Position numbers and translations under genes: made by a program. From assembly GCF_029960785.1 (NCBI RefSeq), contig NZ_JASBQE010000034.1:49436-113435 (forward strand): a stretch of DNA of 64,000 bases, read 5' to 3'. The notes under the pieces were generated by a model. That model saw nothing but the letters and a program-made list of their open reading frames with translations, did no database searches and was not told where the DNA came from. This DNA is from Polyangium sp. 15x6. Its GTDB lineage: Bacteria > Myxococcota_A > Polyangia > Polyangiales > Polyangiaceae. Within the stretch, counting starts at the first letter, position 1, and every line of letters begins with the position of its first letter. Shown piece by piece: positions 1 to 13,700 of this stretch.

Positions 1-1495
1 AGAGCGCGTTCTCCTCCTGGAGGAAGTCGATGAACTTGCGCCCGTCCTCGTCGCCGACCGGGCGATCGAGGGAGAACGGGGTTTCCGCGTAGAAGTCCTT
101 CACCTTGTCGAGCTTCTCGCGCGGGACGCCGGTCTCCTTCTCGAGCTCCTCGATCGTCGGCTCGTGACCCGTGCGCGCGATGATCGCCTGGGTCGCGCGG
201 GCGACGCGGTTGTACGTGTCGAGCATGTGCACCGGGATGCGAACCGCGCGGCCCTTGTCGGCGAGGGCGCGGCTGATCGCGTGCCGGATCCACCACGACG
301 CGTACGTCGAGAAGCGGTAGCCGCGGTTGTGATCGAAGCGCTCGACCGCCTTCATGAGGCCGATGTTGCCCTCCTGGATGAGGTCGATCAGCGGGAGCCG
401 GCCGCGGTTGTAGCGGCGCGCGATCGACACGACGAGGCGGAGGTTCGCCTTGACGAACCGGTTCTTCGCGTCGTGCTGCGCCTGGAACGTCTTCTCGACC
501 CGATCGAGGTAACGCTTGTACGAAGGCGACATCGGCAGCGTCGGGCGCGGCGGCCGGATCGGCGCGCCTTCCTCCGTGTCGGCGATCGTGTCCTCCTCGA
601 AGTCCGGCTCGCGCACGAGATCACGCGCGATGCTGCTGGCGCGCGACATCCAGAGGCGGTCGGAGTCCGGCAGGCGGATCACGTTGGCGAGCTCGTTCGT
701 GAGCTGGCTCCACGCCTTCTCGTGCTCGGGCGCGAGCTTGTACTTCTGCTTCTTCGCGATCTTCACGAGCTTCTGCAGCTCTTCGATCTGCGGCGCCTTC
801 ACCTCGTCCTCGCCGGCCTTCGCCACGTCCTCGGCGAGCGCGTCGAGCACGAACTCGGCCGCGGGCAGGTACGAGAGAAGCGCGACCCAGTGATCGATCT
901 CCGTGCGCTCGACGGCACGCGCGGTCTCGAGCTCCTCCTCGGGGCCCATGACCGGGTGCAGCGCCATGTCGCGGAAATACCGCGCGAGCATGGAGTCACC
1001 GCCACCCTCCTCGATGTCCTTGAGCTCGCGGTCGGCGTTGGTCCGGGGAGAATCCGGCCGGCTGAGCGGCGTGAACTCGAGGTCGATGAACTCGGCCGTC
1101 GTCGGCTCCGGATCGTGCATCTCGGGCCGCGGGCGAATGGCGGCGGCCTCTTCCGCGGCCGCGCCTTCGTCATCCAGCATGCCGATGTCGATGTCCGACG
1201 CGGCGAGCGGCTCCTTGGCGAGCGGCGGGTTCGGCGTCTTGCTGCGCGCGTCGTCGAGGAGAGCCTCGTCGTCGACCGGCGCCTGCGTTTGCTCGGGCTC
1301 CTGGCCCTTGGGCCGGCGCTCGATCGTTCCGCTGCGACGAACCGGGCGCGCGTTCGCGACGGCGGCGCCGCGACGACCGGGCGAGCTCCCACGGGCGGGC
1401 TTGGGGGCCGTGGCGGTGCGCGTCGTGGAGCCCGTCATCGCGGCCTTGGTGGAGGGGCGGTTGGCATCGGGGCGGCGGGCGGTCGACGTGCTCAT
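1..1495 (-). CDS. Sigma-70 family RNA polymerase sigma factor (RpoD-like), 3' end cut by window
   Basis: Promoter-recognition subunit of RNA polymerase. Reading the minus strand from 1495, about 100 residues of low-complexity, probably disordered sequence precede a region 1.2-like segment ([19 protein letters not shown]), a non-conserved stretch, then a well-conserved region 2: [35 protein letters not shown] and [19 protein letters not shown]. Region 3.0/3.1 follows ([15 protein letters not shown], then [12 protein letters not shown]). The rest of region 3 and the -35-binding region 4 lie beyond position 1. The WWIR signature and the QEGN core-binding helix place it among group 1/2 factors rather than ECF factors. 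An in-frame GTG lies about 12 codons upstream of the chosen ATG, so the start is not certain. Whether it is the primary or an alternative sigma cannot be told from this fragment. Confidence 0.93.
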   Translation of the reverse strand, partial: MSTSTARRPDANRPSTKAAMTGSTTRTATAPKPARGSSPGRRGAAVANARPVRRSGTIERRPKGQEPEQTQAPVDDEALLDDARSKTPNPPLAKEPLAASDIDIGMLDDEGAAAEEAAAIRPRPEMHDPEPTTAEFIDLEFTPLSRPDSPRTNADRELKDIEEGGGDSMLARYFRDMALHPVMGPEEELETARAVERTEIDHWVALLSYLPAAEFVLDALAEDVAKAGEDEVKAPQIEELQKLVKIAKKQKYKLAPEHEKAWSQLTNELANVIRLPDSDRLWMSRASSIARDLVREPDFEEDTIADTEEGAPIRPPRPTLPMSPSYKRYLDRVEKTFQAQHDAKNRFVKANLRLVVSIARRYNRGRLPLIDLIQEGNIGLMKAVERFDHNRGYRFSTYASWWIRHAISRALADKGRAVRIPVHMLDTYNRVARATQAIIARTGHEPTIEELEKETGVPREKLDKVKDFYAETPFSLDRPVGDEDGRKFIDFLQEENAL

Positions 1496-1971
1496 CTTGC
1501 TCTTCGTTGCGGTGGAGGGTTTTTCGTTCACTTCTTCGGAATCACCCTTTCGAGAGTGGAAGCTCTCGGCGGGGTCAAGGAGGGATCGGTCCGGGCTCGT
1601 CGGGGTTTCGAAGCTCGCCATGGCTGGGCCCTTGTTCCCGCTGCCCGATAGGGGGCTGAACGGGGGATTGTGCGGTTTGATTCCGGTGGATCCTCTCCGA
1701 GAAGAAATCGGCTGGCTCGGGCCGCCGTTCACGGATGCAATGCTGGAGACTGGATCGCTCGTCTTCTCGATGAATTCTGCAAATTTCATGCCGTCATCGG
1801 TGTATGTTCCCGAATTTCCCGCTCCCGGGTCGGGCCTATCGCCGGTCGGCATGCTAGGAGCATCCTCCGACGAGGCATGCAGGGAGGCCGGCTCCCCGAC
1901 ATGCGAGGCGGTGGGCGGCGGGCTGCCTCGATGGCGGTGTGCTCCCATGCTTACGCGCTCCGTTGTAGTCG
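1496..1971. other. Intergenic region between divergent sigma-factor and ABC-transporter genes
   Basis: About 475 bases without a convincing gene. It must hold the promoters of the sigma gene (leftward) and of the ABC transporter (rightward). GC content dips around 1780-1830. Short ORFs crossing it have shadow-like composition (Arg/Ser/Gly-rich) and no ribosome-binding site. No clear hairpin or operator was recognised. Confidence 0.5.
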
Positions 1972-3689
1972 ATGATGCCGACTGAGAACACGTCCAGTCG
2001 GACATTCGTCTTGCGTGTCATTCACGAGCTCCGCCGGGATCGGCGAAACTGTTGGATGTTTTCTGGGGCTACCCTGGTGCAGGCGATAGCCCATGGAATC
2101 TTGGCTTCGTGCGCTGGCCTTCTCGGGCAAGCGCTGATGGGTAGGCAACTTGCTTCCTTCAGCGCCCTTGTCGACCCCCACGACGCCCTGCATCATCCGA
2201 TTTTTCTGGCTTCTATCGGTCTCGGGGCGTCCCTTGTAAAGACGGCAGCCAGCACCTTCTCCATCTACGGTCAGAAGCGGGCTGTCTTTCAGGTCGGAAA
2301 CGCAATTCGGCGCACGATCACCGCCGGGATCGTGCTGCAAGGACAAGCGCCGAGCGCGGCCGCCGCCTCCCTCGCCGCGATCACCGTGCGAATCCGCGAC
2401 GTCGAGCGCGGCGTCGATGAAGGTGTGCTCGCGGCCGCTCGTGCAATTGCACACCTCGTTCCGCTCGCCGTGGCGCTTCTCTGCCTGTCCTCGCGTCTCG
2501 CGATCGCCGCGATCCTGCTGCTCACGCCGTTCGCGCTGATCCTGGCCTCCGCGCGGCGGTTCGTCCGGGGGCATCACGCGCGGTCGGCGCGCCTCGCAGA
2601 GGGCCTGCATTCCGCTGTAGACGAGCTGGTACGGCACCTGGATCTATGGCGAACGTACGGAGCCGCGCGGCGGGTTCACGCAGCGCTGGGAAAGGCCGGA
2701 GACGAGGCCGGTCGCGCCGCCGCGCGGGCCGAAGCGACGCGTGGCGCGATTTCCGGCGCGAACGAGGTGCTCGCCGCAGCCGCGTTGCTGGGCCTCGTCG
2801 TCTGGATCGAGCGATCCCAGCCTTCACTCGGGGATGGGTCGCTCGTCGCATTCGCGGCGGTGTTTTTTATGACGTATCGGCCGCTGCGCGATCTCGGAGA
2901 TGCGCGGACGGCGATCGAGCGAGGCGCAGCGTCGCTCGAGGCGCTCGAAGCAAGCGTGCAGGTCGGAGGCGCTGAGGCAGCGCTCGAAGCGGCCGAGGCG
3001 GCGAGTGTGCAAGGGGCGCGCAGTCGGTTCCGGCTGGCGCGGCTGTCGGTCGAAGGGCTGCGCTTCGACGTGGGCGGCGTGAGCGGGCGGGCGGTGCGGT
3101 TCACAGCAGAGCCAGGGCAGATCGTGGCGATCGTGGGGCCGACGGGGAGCGGGAAGACGACGCTGCTCCGAGGGCTGCTCGGGCTCGTGCCCGCGACGGA
3201 AGGGGCCCTTCGTTACGATGGGGAGGAGCTGACGCGCGCCGGGGTCGGTCCAGACGAACGGCCGTTCGCGTGGGTGCCGCAAGAGGCGGCGATCGTGTCG
3301 GGGACGATCGAGGAGAACGTGGGGCTCGGCGCGAAGAATGCGCCCGCCGCGGAGATCCGGCGGGCGCTCGCGGAGGTGGGAGGGCTCGGGCTGGCCGAGG
3401 CGAGAAGGGGGGCGAGGATCGTGGGTGGAGGGCACGAGCTCTCGGGCGGAGAGAGGCAGCTCGTGGCGATCGCGCGCGCGGTCGCGAGCCATCAGCCGGT
3501 GCTGCTCCTGGACGAGCCGACGTCAGGGCTCGATGCCGAGGCCGAGGCGCGCGTGCTTTCAGCGCTCGCGGCGCAGCGAGGCACGCGGACGATCTTGATC
3601 GTGACGCATCGGCCGGGGCCGCTTTCGATCGCCGATGAGGTGATCTCGTTCGAGGGATCGGCGGCCGTCGCGGCCCCGGCGCTCGCAGC

Positions 3690-3699
<10 letters not shown>
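1972..3699 (+). CDS. ABC transporter, fused permease and ATP-binding protein (half-exporter)
   Basis: A 575-residue half-transporter of the ABC-exporter class. The N-terminal ~300 residues hold about six hydrophobic segments. The C-terminal nucleotide-binding domain has Walker A (GPTGSGKTT, residue ~387), a Q-loop ([17 protein letters not shown]), the signature [14 protein letters not shown], Walker B ([12 protein letters not shown]) and a switch histidine (VTHRPG). All ATPase motifs are intact. The substrate cannot be inferred: no partner half-transporter, peptide or periplasmic component is adjacent, so it may be a homodimer. Its 3' end overlaps the convergent pheS gene by about 10 bases, so the two genes share no room for a terminator. 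Two tandem ATGs (1972, 1975) are possible starts, with no strong Shine-Dalgarno. Confidence 0.88.
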
Positions 3700-4760
<1,061 letters not shown>

Positions 4761-4776
4761 GCCCCGACCTCCCGGC

Positions 4777-5130
4777 CTAGCGGCTTCCGCCCGCGAGCTT
4801 CACGATCGCGCCGAACGACGCCGGATCGTGGATGGCGAGCTCCGACAGGACCTTCCGATCGAGCGAGACGTTCGCCTTCTTGAGCGCGCTCATGAGGCGG
4901 GAGTACGTCGTGCCGTTCGTGCGGGCACCGGCGTTGATGCGGACGATCCAGAGGCGCCTGAAATCCCGCTTCTTCAGCTTGCGGCTGATGTAGCCGTACT
5001 CCCACGCGTGGCGCAGGACCTCGACGGCTTGGCGGTAGCGGTTCTTCCTGCCAAGGAAATAGCCCTCGGTCAGGTTCAGGACGCGGTTACGACGACGACG
5101 GGCTTTGAACCCACGCTTGACTCTCGGCAT
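4777..5130 (-). CDS. rplT: 50S ribosomal protein bL20
   Basis: 117-residue primary rRNA-binding protein needed for early 50S assembly. It shows the family features: the basic N-terminal arm (MPRVKRGFKARRRRNRVLN) and the globular C-terminal part (RLWIVRINAGARTNGTTYS, then the LDRKVLSELA region). A good Shine-Dalgarno (GAGAGGAG) lies just upstream of the ATG. It sits between rpmI and pheS and is probably cotranscribed with both. In other bacteria bL20 represses its own operon; no leader structure for this could be confirmed here. Confidence 0.98.
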   Translation of the reverse strand: MPRVKRGFKARRRRNRVLNLTEGYFLGRKNRYRQAVEVLRHAWEYGYISRKLKKRDFRRLWIVRINAGARTNGTTYSRLMSALKKANVSLDRKVLSELAIHDPASFGAIVKLAGGSR

Positions 5131-5154
5131 TGGGCGCTCCTCTCTTGCTCGGGA

Positions 5155-5352
5155 TCAGCGGTAGGGGAGAAGGAGCTTCACACGCCCCTCCATCGCGGTG
5201 TCGACGGTGTCGTTCTTGCGGAGACGGCGCAGGCGCTTCTTGCTCTTCTCCTGCATGCAGTGATTCAAGCCGCCCTTGCTCCGGCGGATCTTGCCGGAGC
5301 CAGTGACGCGAAAGCGCTTCGCGGCGGCCCGGTTCGTCTTCATCTTGGGCAT
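5155..5352 (-). CDS. rpmI: 50S ribosomal protein bL35
   Basis: 65-residue ribosomal protein with the bL35 pattern: MPKMKTNRAAAKRFRVTGSG, then HCMQEKSKKRLRRLRKN. The ORF is open further upstream, but the bL35 family starts at this ATG (5352), so the longer form is rejected. First gene of the leftward rpmI-rplT-pheS unit. The usual preceding gene infC (IF-3) is not present; upstream lies a divergent gene for a RACo-like protein, with ~160 bases between the two starts to hold both promoters. Confidence 0.97.
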   Translation of the reverse strand: MPKMKTNRAAAKRFRVTGSGKIRRSKGGLNHCMQEKSKKRLRRLRKNDTVDTAMEGRVKLLLPYR

Positions 5353-5514
5353 GATGCCTTCTCGCTCCCGTGAGGGGTGCGCTCTGCCTGGCCTCGCTCC
5401 GACCGTCGGAGCGCCGTTCGAAACCAAGGTAGATGCGGCGGGGCGAGCTTTATGGCGGACGGGTGCGGGGGTTGTCAAGGCCGCGAGAAGCCCCAAGAGC
5501 TAGCCTCCCGACCC

Positions 5515-7050
5515 ATGCTCGTCCGCGCCACCTTCGAAGAGCCGTCCAGCGACGGTACCCCCGTCCGTACCACCGTGAGCTTCCACGCTGGACATTCGCT
5601 CCTGGAAATCGCGCATTCGCGCGGAATCGCGATCAACGCGCCCTGCGGCGGTCGAGGTTCGTGCGGGAAATGCATCGTCCGCGTGCTCGCCGGGAACGTG
5701 GCGCCGACCGAGGAGGACCGGGCCGTCCTGAGCGAGGGCATGATCCGCGAGGGCCTGCGACTGTCGTGCCGGATCCGGCCGCGCACGCCCGTCACGGTGG
5801 AGGTGCAGAGCCGGTTCGATCTGCGCGCGGCGCCGAGCGTGACGAGGCTCGCGGCCGGGGAGCTGCCGAAGGTCGTGGATGCGGCGGTGGATCTCGGGTC
5901 GACGAGCGTGCAGCTCCGGACGATCGATCCGGAGACGCGCGAGGTGCTCGGCGAGGCGAGTGTGCTGAACCGGCAGGTGCGTCGCGGTCACGACGTGATG
6001 ACGCGGCTGACGCACGCGCTGCAAGGAAAGCAGGCGCGCGAGGAGCTGACGGAGGACGCACGCGAGACGCTGCGGCTGCTCGAAGGCGCGGCGCGCGGGC
6101 GGATCTTCCCGGAAGACGGCGCGATCCGGAGGTGGGTCGTGGCCGCGAACAGCGCGATGACGACGCTGCTCTGGGGCGAGGACGTGACGAGCCTGGCCGA
6201 AGCGCCGTACACGCCGCCGTTCTTCGACGAGCGGACCGGGCCGGCCGCGGACCTGGGTTTGTCCGGGGAGACGCTGACGACGTTCCCGCTGCTCGGATCG
6301 TTCGTCGGCGGTGACACGGCCGCGGCGGTGCTCGCGGCCGAGCTCGATCGGCCGGGTCCTCCGCGCATGTTGATCGACATCGGGACGAACACGGAGATCG
6401 TGCTCGCGCACGAGGGCACGCTCTACACGTCGTCGACGCCCGCGGGGCCGGCGTTCGAAGGAGGAAACATCTCGGTCGGGATGCGCGCGGAGCCGGGCGC
6501 GATCGTGCGGGTCGAGGTGCGCGACGACGGGGCCATTCGCGCGACGACGATCGGGACGGTGAAGGCAAAAGGGATCTGCGGGACGGGGCTGCTCGAGGTG
6601 CTGGGCGAGCTCGTGCGCGCAGGGCTCGTGGCGAAGGACGGCGCGATCGCGTCGGGAGCGGATCGCATCACGCTCGCGCGAGGCGTGGATCTCCTGCAGA
6701 TGGACATTCGCGAGCTGCAGCTCGCGAAGGGCGCGCTGCGGGCGGCGACGAAGCTGCTCTGCACGACGGCCGGGATCCGGGACAAGGACCTCGCGCGCGT
6801 GTCGGTGGCGGGCGCGTTCGGGACGCACCTCCGGCACGACGTGGCGATCCGGCTCGGGATGCTCCCGGAGGTGGATCCGTCGGCGGTCGTCGCGGTGGGC
6901 AACGCGTCGCTCGAAGGCGCGACGGTGTTCGCGCGCGATCCGGAGGCGGCGCGGGCGAGGCTCGCGGATGTCCGGTCGCGGATCCGGCACGTCGAGCTCG
7001 CGACCCGTGACGATTTCCAGGATGTCTTCGTGGCGAGCCTCGATTTCTGA
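5515..7050 (+). CDS. RACo-like [2Fe-2S] ferredoxin / ASKHA-domain ATPase (DUF4445 family)
   Basis: 511 residues. The N-terminal ~95 residues form a plant-type [2Fe-2S] ferredoxin domain with ligands in APCGGRGSCGKCIV plus a later LSC cysteine. The remainder is an ASKHA-type ATPase: DLGSTSVQLRTID (phosphate-1), LIDIGTNTEIVL (phosphate-2), GICGTGLLEVLGEL and a C-terminal VAGAFGTHL segment. Characterised relatives (RACo, RamA-type activators) use ATP to drive reduction of the cobalt in corrinoid proteins of methyl transfer. It is somewhat shorter than typical RACo, the linker between the domains being reduced. No corrinoid protein or methyltransferase is adjacent. The start is ATG 5515; no strong ribosome-binding site was seen. 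Confidence 0.85.
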   Translation: MLVRATFEEPSSDGTPVRTTVSFHAGHSLLEIAHSRGIAINAPCGGRGSCGKCIVRVLAGNVAPTEEDRAVLSEGMIREGLRLSCRIRPRTPVTVEVQSRFDLRAAPSVTRLAAGELPKVVDAAVDLGSTSVQLRTIDPETREVLGEASVLNRQVRRGHDVMTRLTHALQGKQAREELTEDARETLRLLEGAARGRIFPEDGAIRRWVVAANSAMTTLLWGEDVTSLAEAPYTPPFFDERTGPAADLGLSGETLTTFPLLGSFVGGDTAAAVLAAELDRPGPPRMLIDIGTNTEIVLAHEGTLYTSSTPAGPAFEGGNISVGMRAEPGAIVRVEVRDDGAIRATTIGTVKAKGICGTGLLEVLGELVRAGLVAKDGAIASGADRITLARGVDLLQMDIRELQLAKGALRAATKLLCTTAGIRDKDLARVSVAGAFGTHLRHDVAIRLGMLPEVDPSAVVAVGNASLEGATVFARDPEAARARLADVRSRIRHVELATRDDFQDVFVASLDF

Positions 7051-7107
7051 ACGACCTTTCGCGCACACATCGACGGTGCCGCGTTCCGGTGCTAACTCGC
7101 CCGCCCG

Positions 7108-10479
<3,372 letters not shown>

Positions 10480-10492
10480 GAGACTACGAGGG

Positions 10493-10517
10493 CCGCCGGC
10501 GTTCGATGCGCCGGCGG
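10493..10517. terminator. Bidirectional hairpin terminator between carB and the 88-aa membrane protein gene
   Basis: Perfect 9-bp arms (CCGCCGGCG at 10493-10501, CGCCGGCGG at 10509-10517) around a 7-base loop, placed between the convergent stop codons of carB (10479) and the small membrane protein (10519). There is no long T-run on either side, so its efficiency is uncertain. Confidence 0.6.
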
Positions 10518-10518
10518 T

Positions 10519-10785
10519 CTACGTGTCCTTCGGATCCTTCGTGTCGTTCTTGCTCGCGTCGTTCGCGTTGCGGTCGTCGTCCTGGTCCGACGATTCGCGG
10601 CGCTCGCGCGGCGTCAGCGCCGCGGTGAGGGCCACCGCGAGCGCGCCGACGACGACGCTCCCGTAAAAGAGAATGTCGATGGCGCTGCCCGCGGACGAGC
10701 AGTTCGCGCCCGGGCCGAGGCGCACCGCGAGCACGCCTTCGGGCAGCTCGGGCGGCCCCTCCGGCGTGCTCGCGCGTTCGGTCAC
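10519..10785 (-). CDS. Small single-pass membrane protein of unknown function
   Basis: 88 residues starting at a GTG that overlaps the stop codon of the upstream gene in a GTGA arrangement, which indicates translational coupling to the large DUF3857/transglutaminase protein. A short hydrophilic N-terminus is followed by one transmembrane helix (AIDILFYGSVVVGALAVALT) and a highly charged tail (RERRESSDQDDDRNAND...). No family recognised. The coupling suggests it works with, or is made in proportion to, its upstream neighbour. Confidence 0.7.
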   Translation of the reverse strand: MTERASTPEGPPELPEGVLAVRLGPGANCSSAGSAIDILFYGSVVVGALAVALTAALTPRERRESSDQDDDRNANDASKNDTKDPKDT

Positions 10786-13700
10786 TTGCCCACCACGATG
10801 CGCTGGCCGAAGGCCCGATCGACGGCCTCGCAGAACGAGCGGAACGCCTCGTATTCGGCCGGCGTGACACGCGCCTTCTTGAACGACAGGCCCGTCCGCA
10901 CCGTGACCTTGCCCGGCGCTTGCTCGACCGTGACGTGGAACGCGCCGAACGGCGTGTCGAGCTTCTGCGCCGTAGGCGCCGCGCGCACCTTCATGCCCGC
11001 GGGCACCTTGATGACCCACTCCTCTTCACGGCTCGTGAGCGCCGAGAGCGTGACGTCGAGCGTGCGCTTCGACGAAGGCGCGAGCTCGGCGACGAGGCGC
11101 GGCGTGATGCTGGCGGGCACGCTGAGCGCGTCGCCCTCGCGACGCGCGAAGCTCGTGGCCTTGCCGCGGGTGCGGATCTTCACGGCCTGCTCGACATCGT
11201 CGAGGTCGCCCGTCTCCACGCCCGCGCGGCCCTTTTCGAGCTCGATCGGGCCGAAGTCCGAGGCGAGGTCCTGCGACGCGCGCTCGTGGCGCGTGCCCTC
11301 GGCGAGGTAACGACGTCGCCAGTCGGGCGCGTACGCGCCGGTCACCTGCACGTCGGACACGAGCTGCGCCGAGCCGCCATCCGCGAGCGTCACGTCGACG
11401 TGGCGGCGCGTGAGCGACTGCTCCGGTGGCGGCTGCGGCAGCCGCACGAGCTTGGGTTTGCCCTCGTTCACGAGCAGGCCGATCGCCGCGCGATCCATCA
11501 CGGGCAGCTCCATCGAGCCCGTATGCTCGGCCGTGCCGTCGAGGTAGAGGTCCATCGAGGGCACGTAGACGATCGCGTGATCGAACGGCGCGAGGCTCGC
11601 GGGCTCGGGCGCGATGTCGCCGCGCATGCGCGTGCGGAGCAGGACGATCGTCGAGTTGATGCCGAGCTCGCGCAGCATCGTGACGATCAAGGTCGCCTTG
11701 TCCTTGCAGTCGCCCCAGCCGCGCGCGAGCGTCTGCGCGGCGCGGCGTGGCCGGATGCCCTCGATGCCGAACTCGAGCGCGACGTAACGCGTCTGCGTGG
11801 CGAACTTGTAGATCGCCTTCACCTTCGCGGCGTCGTCGGTCAGGCCCTTCGTGAGCTCGCGGGCGCGCTTGCGCACCTCGTCGTCGACGTCGAACTGCTC
11901 GCGCGCGAGGCCCCAGTACCACGCGCCCACCGCGTCCCACGTGTCGAACGTGGAGACGTGCACGGTGCCGAGCACCTCGGACCACGGCGGCATGTTGGAC
12001 TCGGGCGCGAGCGCAGGGACGTTCGTCCCCGTGAAGCGGTAGATGCGCTTGTCGCCCTCCTCCTTCACGTCCTCGACGAGCCCGGGGAGGCGGTCGGTGC
12101 GGATGAAGAAGCGGCGCGACTTCGGCGTGATGAGGACGTACTCGCTGCTCGCGATGGGCTTGTCGTTCTGGAGGTACTGGACCTCGCCGAAGTAGTCGCT
12201 CTTCTCGTTGCGCGGCGCGACGTCCTCCACGCGGTAGCGGAGCTCCACGACGTCGCCCGCGTTGAGGCGCGGGAAGAGGACGACGAACGCGCGCTGCGAC
12301 GTGTACATCGAGATCGCGGGGTTGTCCGCGGCGCCCTCGCCGCTCTCGATCGCCTCGTCGATCTTCCCGTTCGCGCGATAGACGCGGGCGGCGCGCAGAT
12401 CGACGGTCTGGCGATCGGCCTCGTAGGCGAAGTCGTACTGCCGCGCCGACGCGGCGCTCTCGTCGGTGAGCGGCTGGAAGACGACCTGGTGGAAGCGGCT
12501 CGCGAGGCCGTTCGGGTAGACCGTCGTCACCGTGAGGTTGCGCATGAAGCGCATCGGGTAGCCCTGCGCGGCCTCCTTGCGCATCGGCAGGAACTTCTCG
12601 GGCGCCCACGCGTACGCCTCGTCCGCGCGCGGCGCCTTCGGCTCGATGTGCTCGACGTACTCGCGCACCTCCTTCGCCTGCGGGACGATCGTGAGGATCT
12701 GCCGCAAGAGGTCGAGCTGCTTGTCGCGATCGCCTTCCTCTCCGTAGAGATCGGAGAGCGCGCGCAGCGTCTGCACGTCTTCCGGCGCCATCGCCAGCGC
12801 TTGCTGGTAGGTCGCGAGCGCGCGGTCCTTCTGCCCGAGCGCGCGGTACGTGCGCGCCGCGAGCCCACGCGCCCACGCCGAGCCCGCGTCGACGCCGAGG
12901 AAACGATTGAGCCACCGCTCCGCGCCCGCGGCGTCGCGACGCGCCACCGCGAGCTCCACCTTCTGGCTCAGGAAGTCGGCGTCGTCGAAGCGCAGCGACG
13001 CGTAACGCGCCTCGACCTCCTCGGCCTCGGTGTCGCGACCGAGCGAGCGAAGTTGCGCGGCGAGCGCAGACAGGAGCGAGACGCAGCGCGGGTTCTTCTG
13101 CACTGCCTTCTCCAGCATGCCGAGCGCGGTGCGCTTGAGGCCCGCTTCGACGGAGAGCTCGACCAGGCCGAGCGTGCCGCCGAGGTTGTCCGGGTCGAGC
13201 GCGAGGATGCGCTCGTAGATCGGCACCGCGTCGCGCCAGTTCGCTCCGGTGCGCGCGAGGTGCGCCTCGGAGAGCAAGACGTCGAGCTTCTCCTCGTTCG
13301 TCTTCGCGAGCGCGCTCGCGCGTTCGACCCACGCGCGCCGCTGGTTCCGATCTTCCGCGAGCTCGCCTGCGAGCAGGAGCCTCTGCACCGTGGGCTCGGC
13401 CTCGGCGGCGCGGCGCGCGAGGTCGCGCGCCTTGTGCTCGGCTTTCGGATCACCGCCGGTGATCGCGAGGTACCGCGCGTAGTGCTCCAGCGCGGCGGGC
13501 GCGGGGTTCTTGCCGGACGTGACCGCCTCGAACGCCTGCACGGGCCCGACCACGCGGCTTTGCTCCTTCGGCTCCTTCTTCTTCGCGCGCTCCATCATCG
13601 CGTCGGCGGCCTCGGTGCTCGCTTCGAGGTCCGCGCGCACCTCGACGTCGAGGTCGGGCTTGCCGGTCTCGTCGCCGATGCGCAGCGCGAACTTCGGCGC

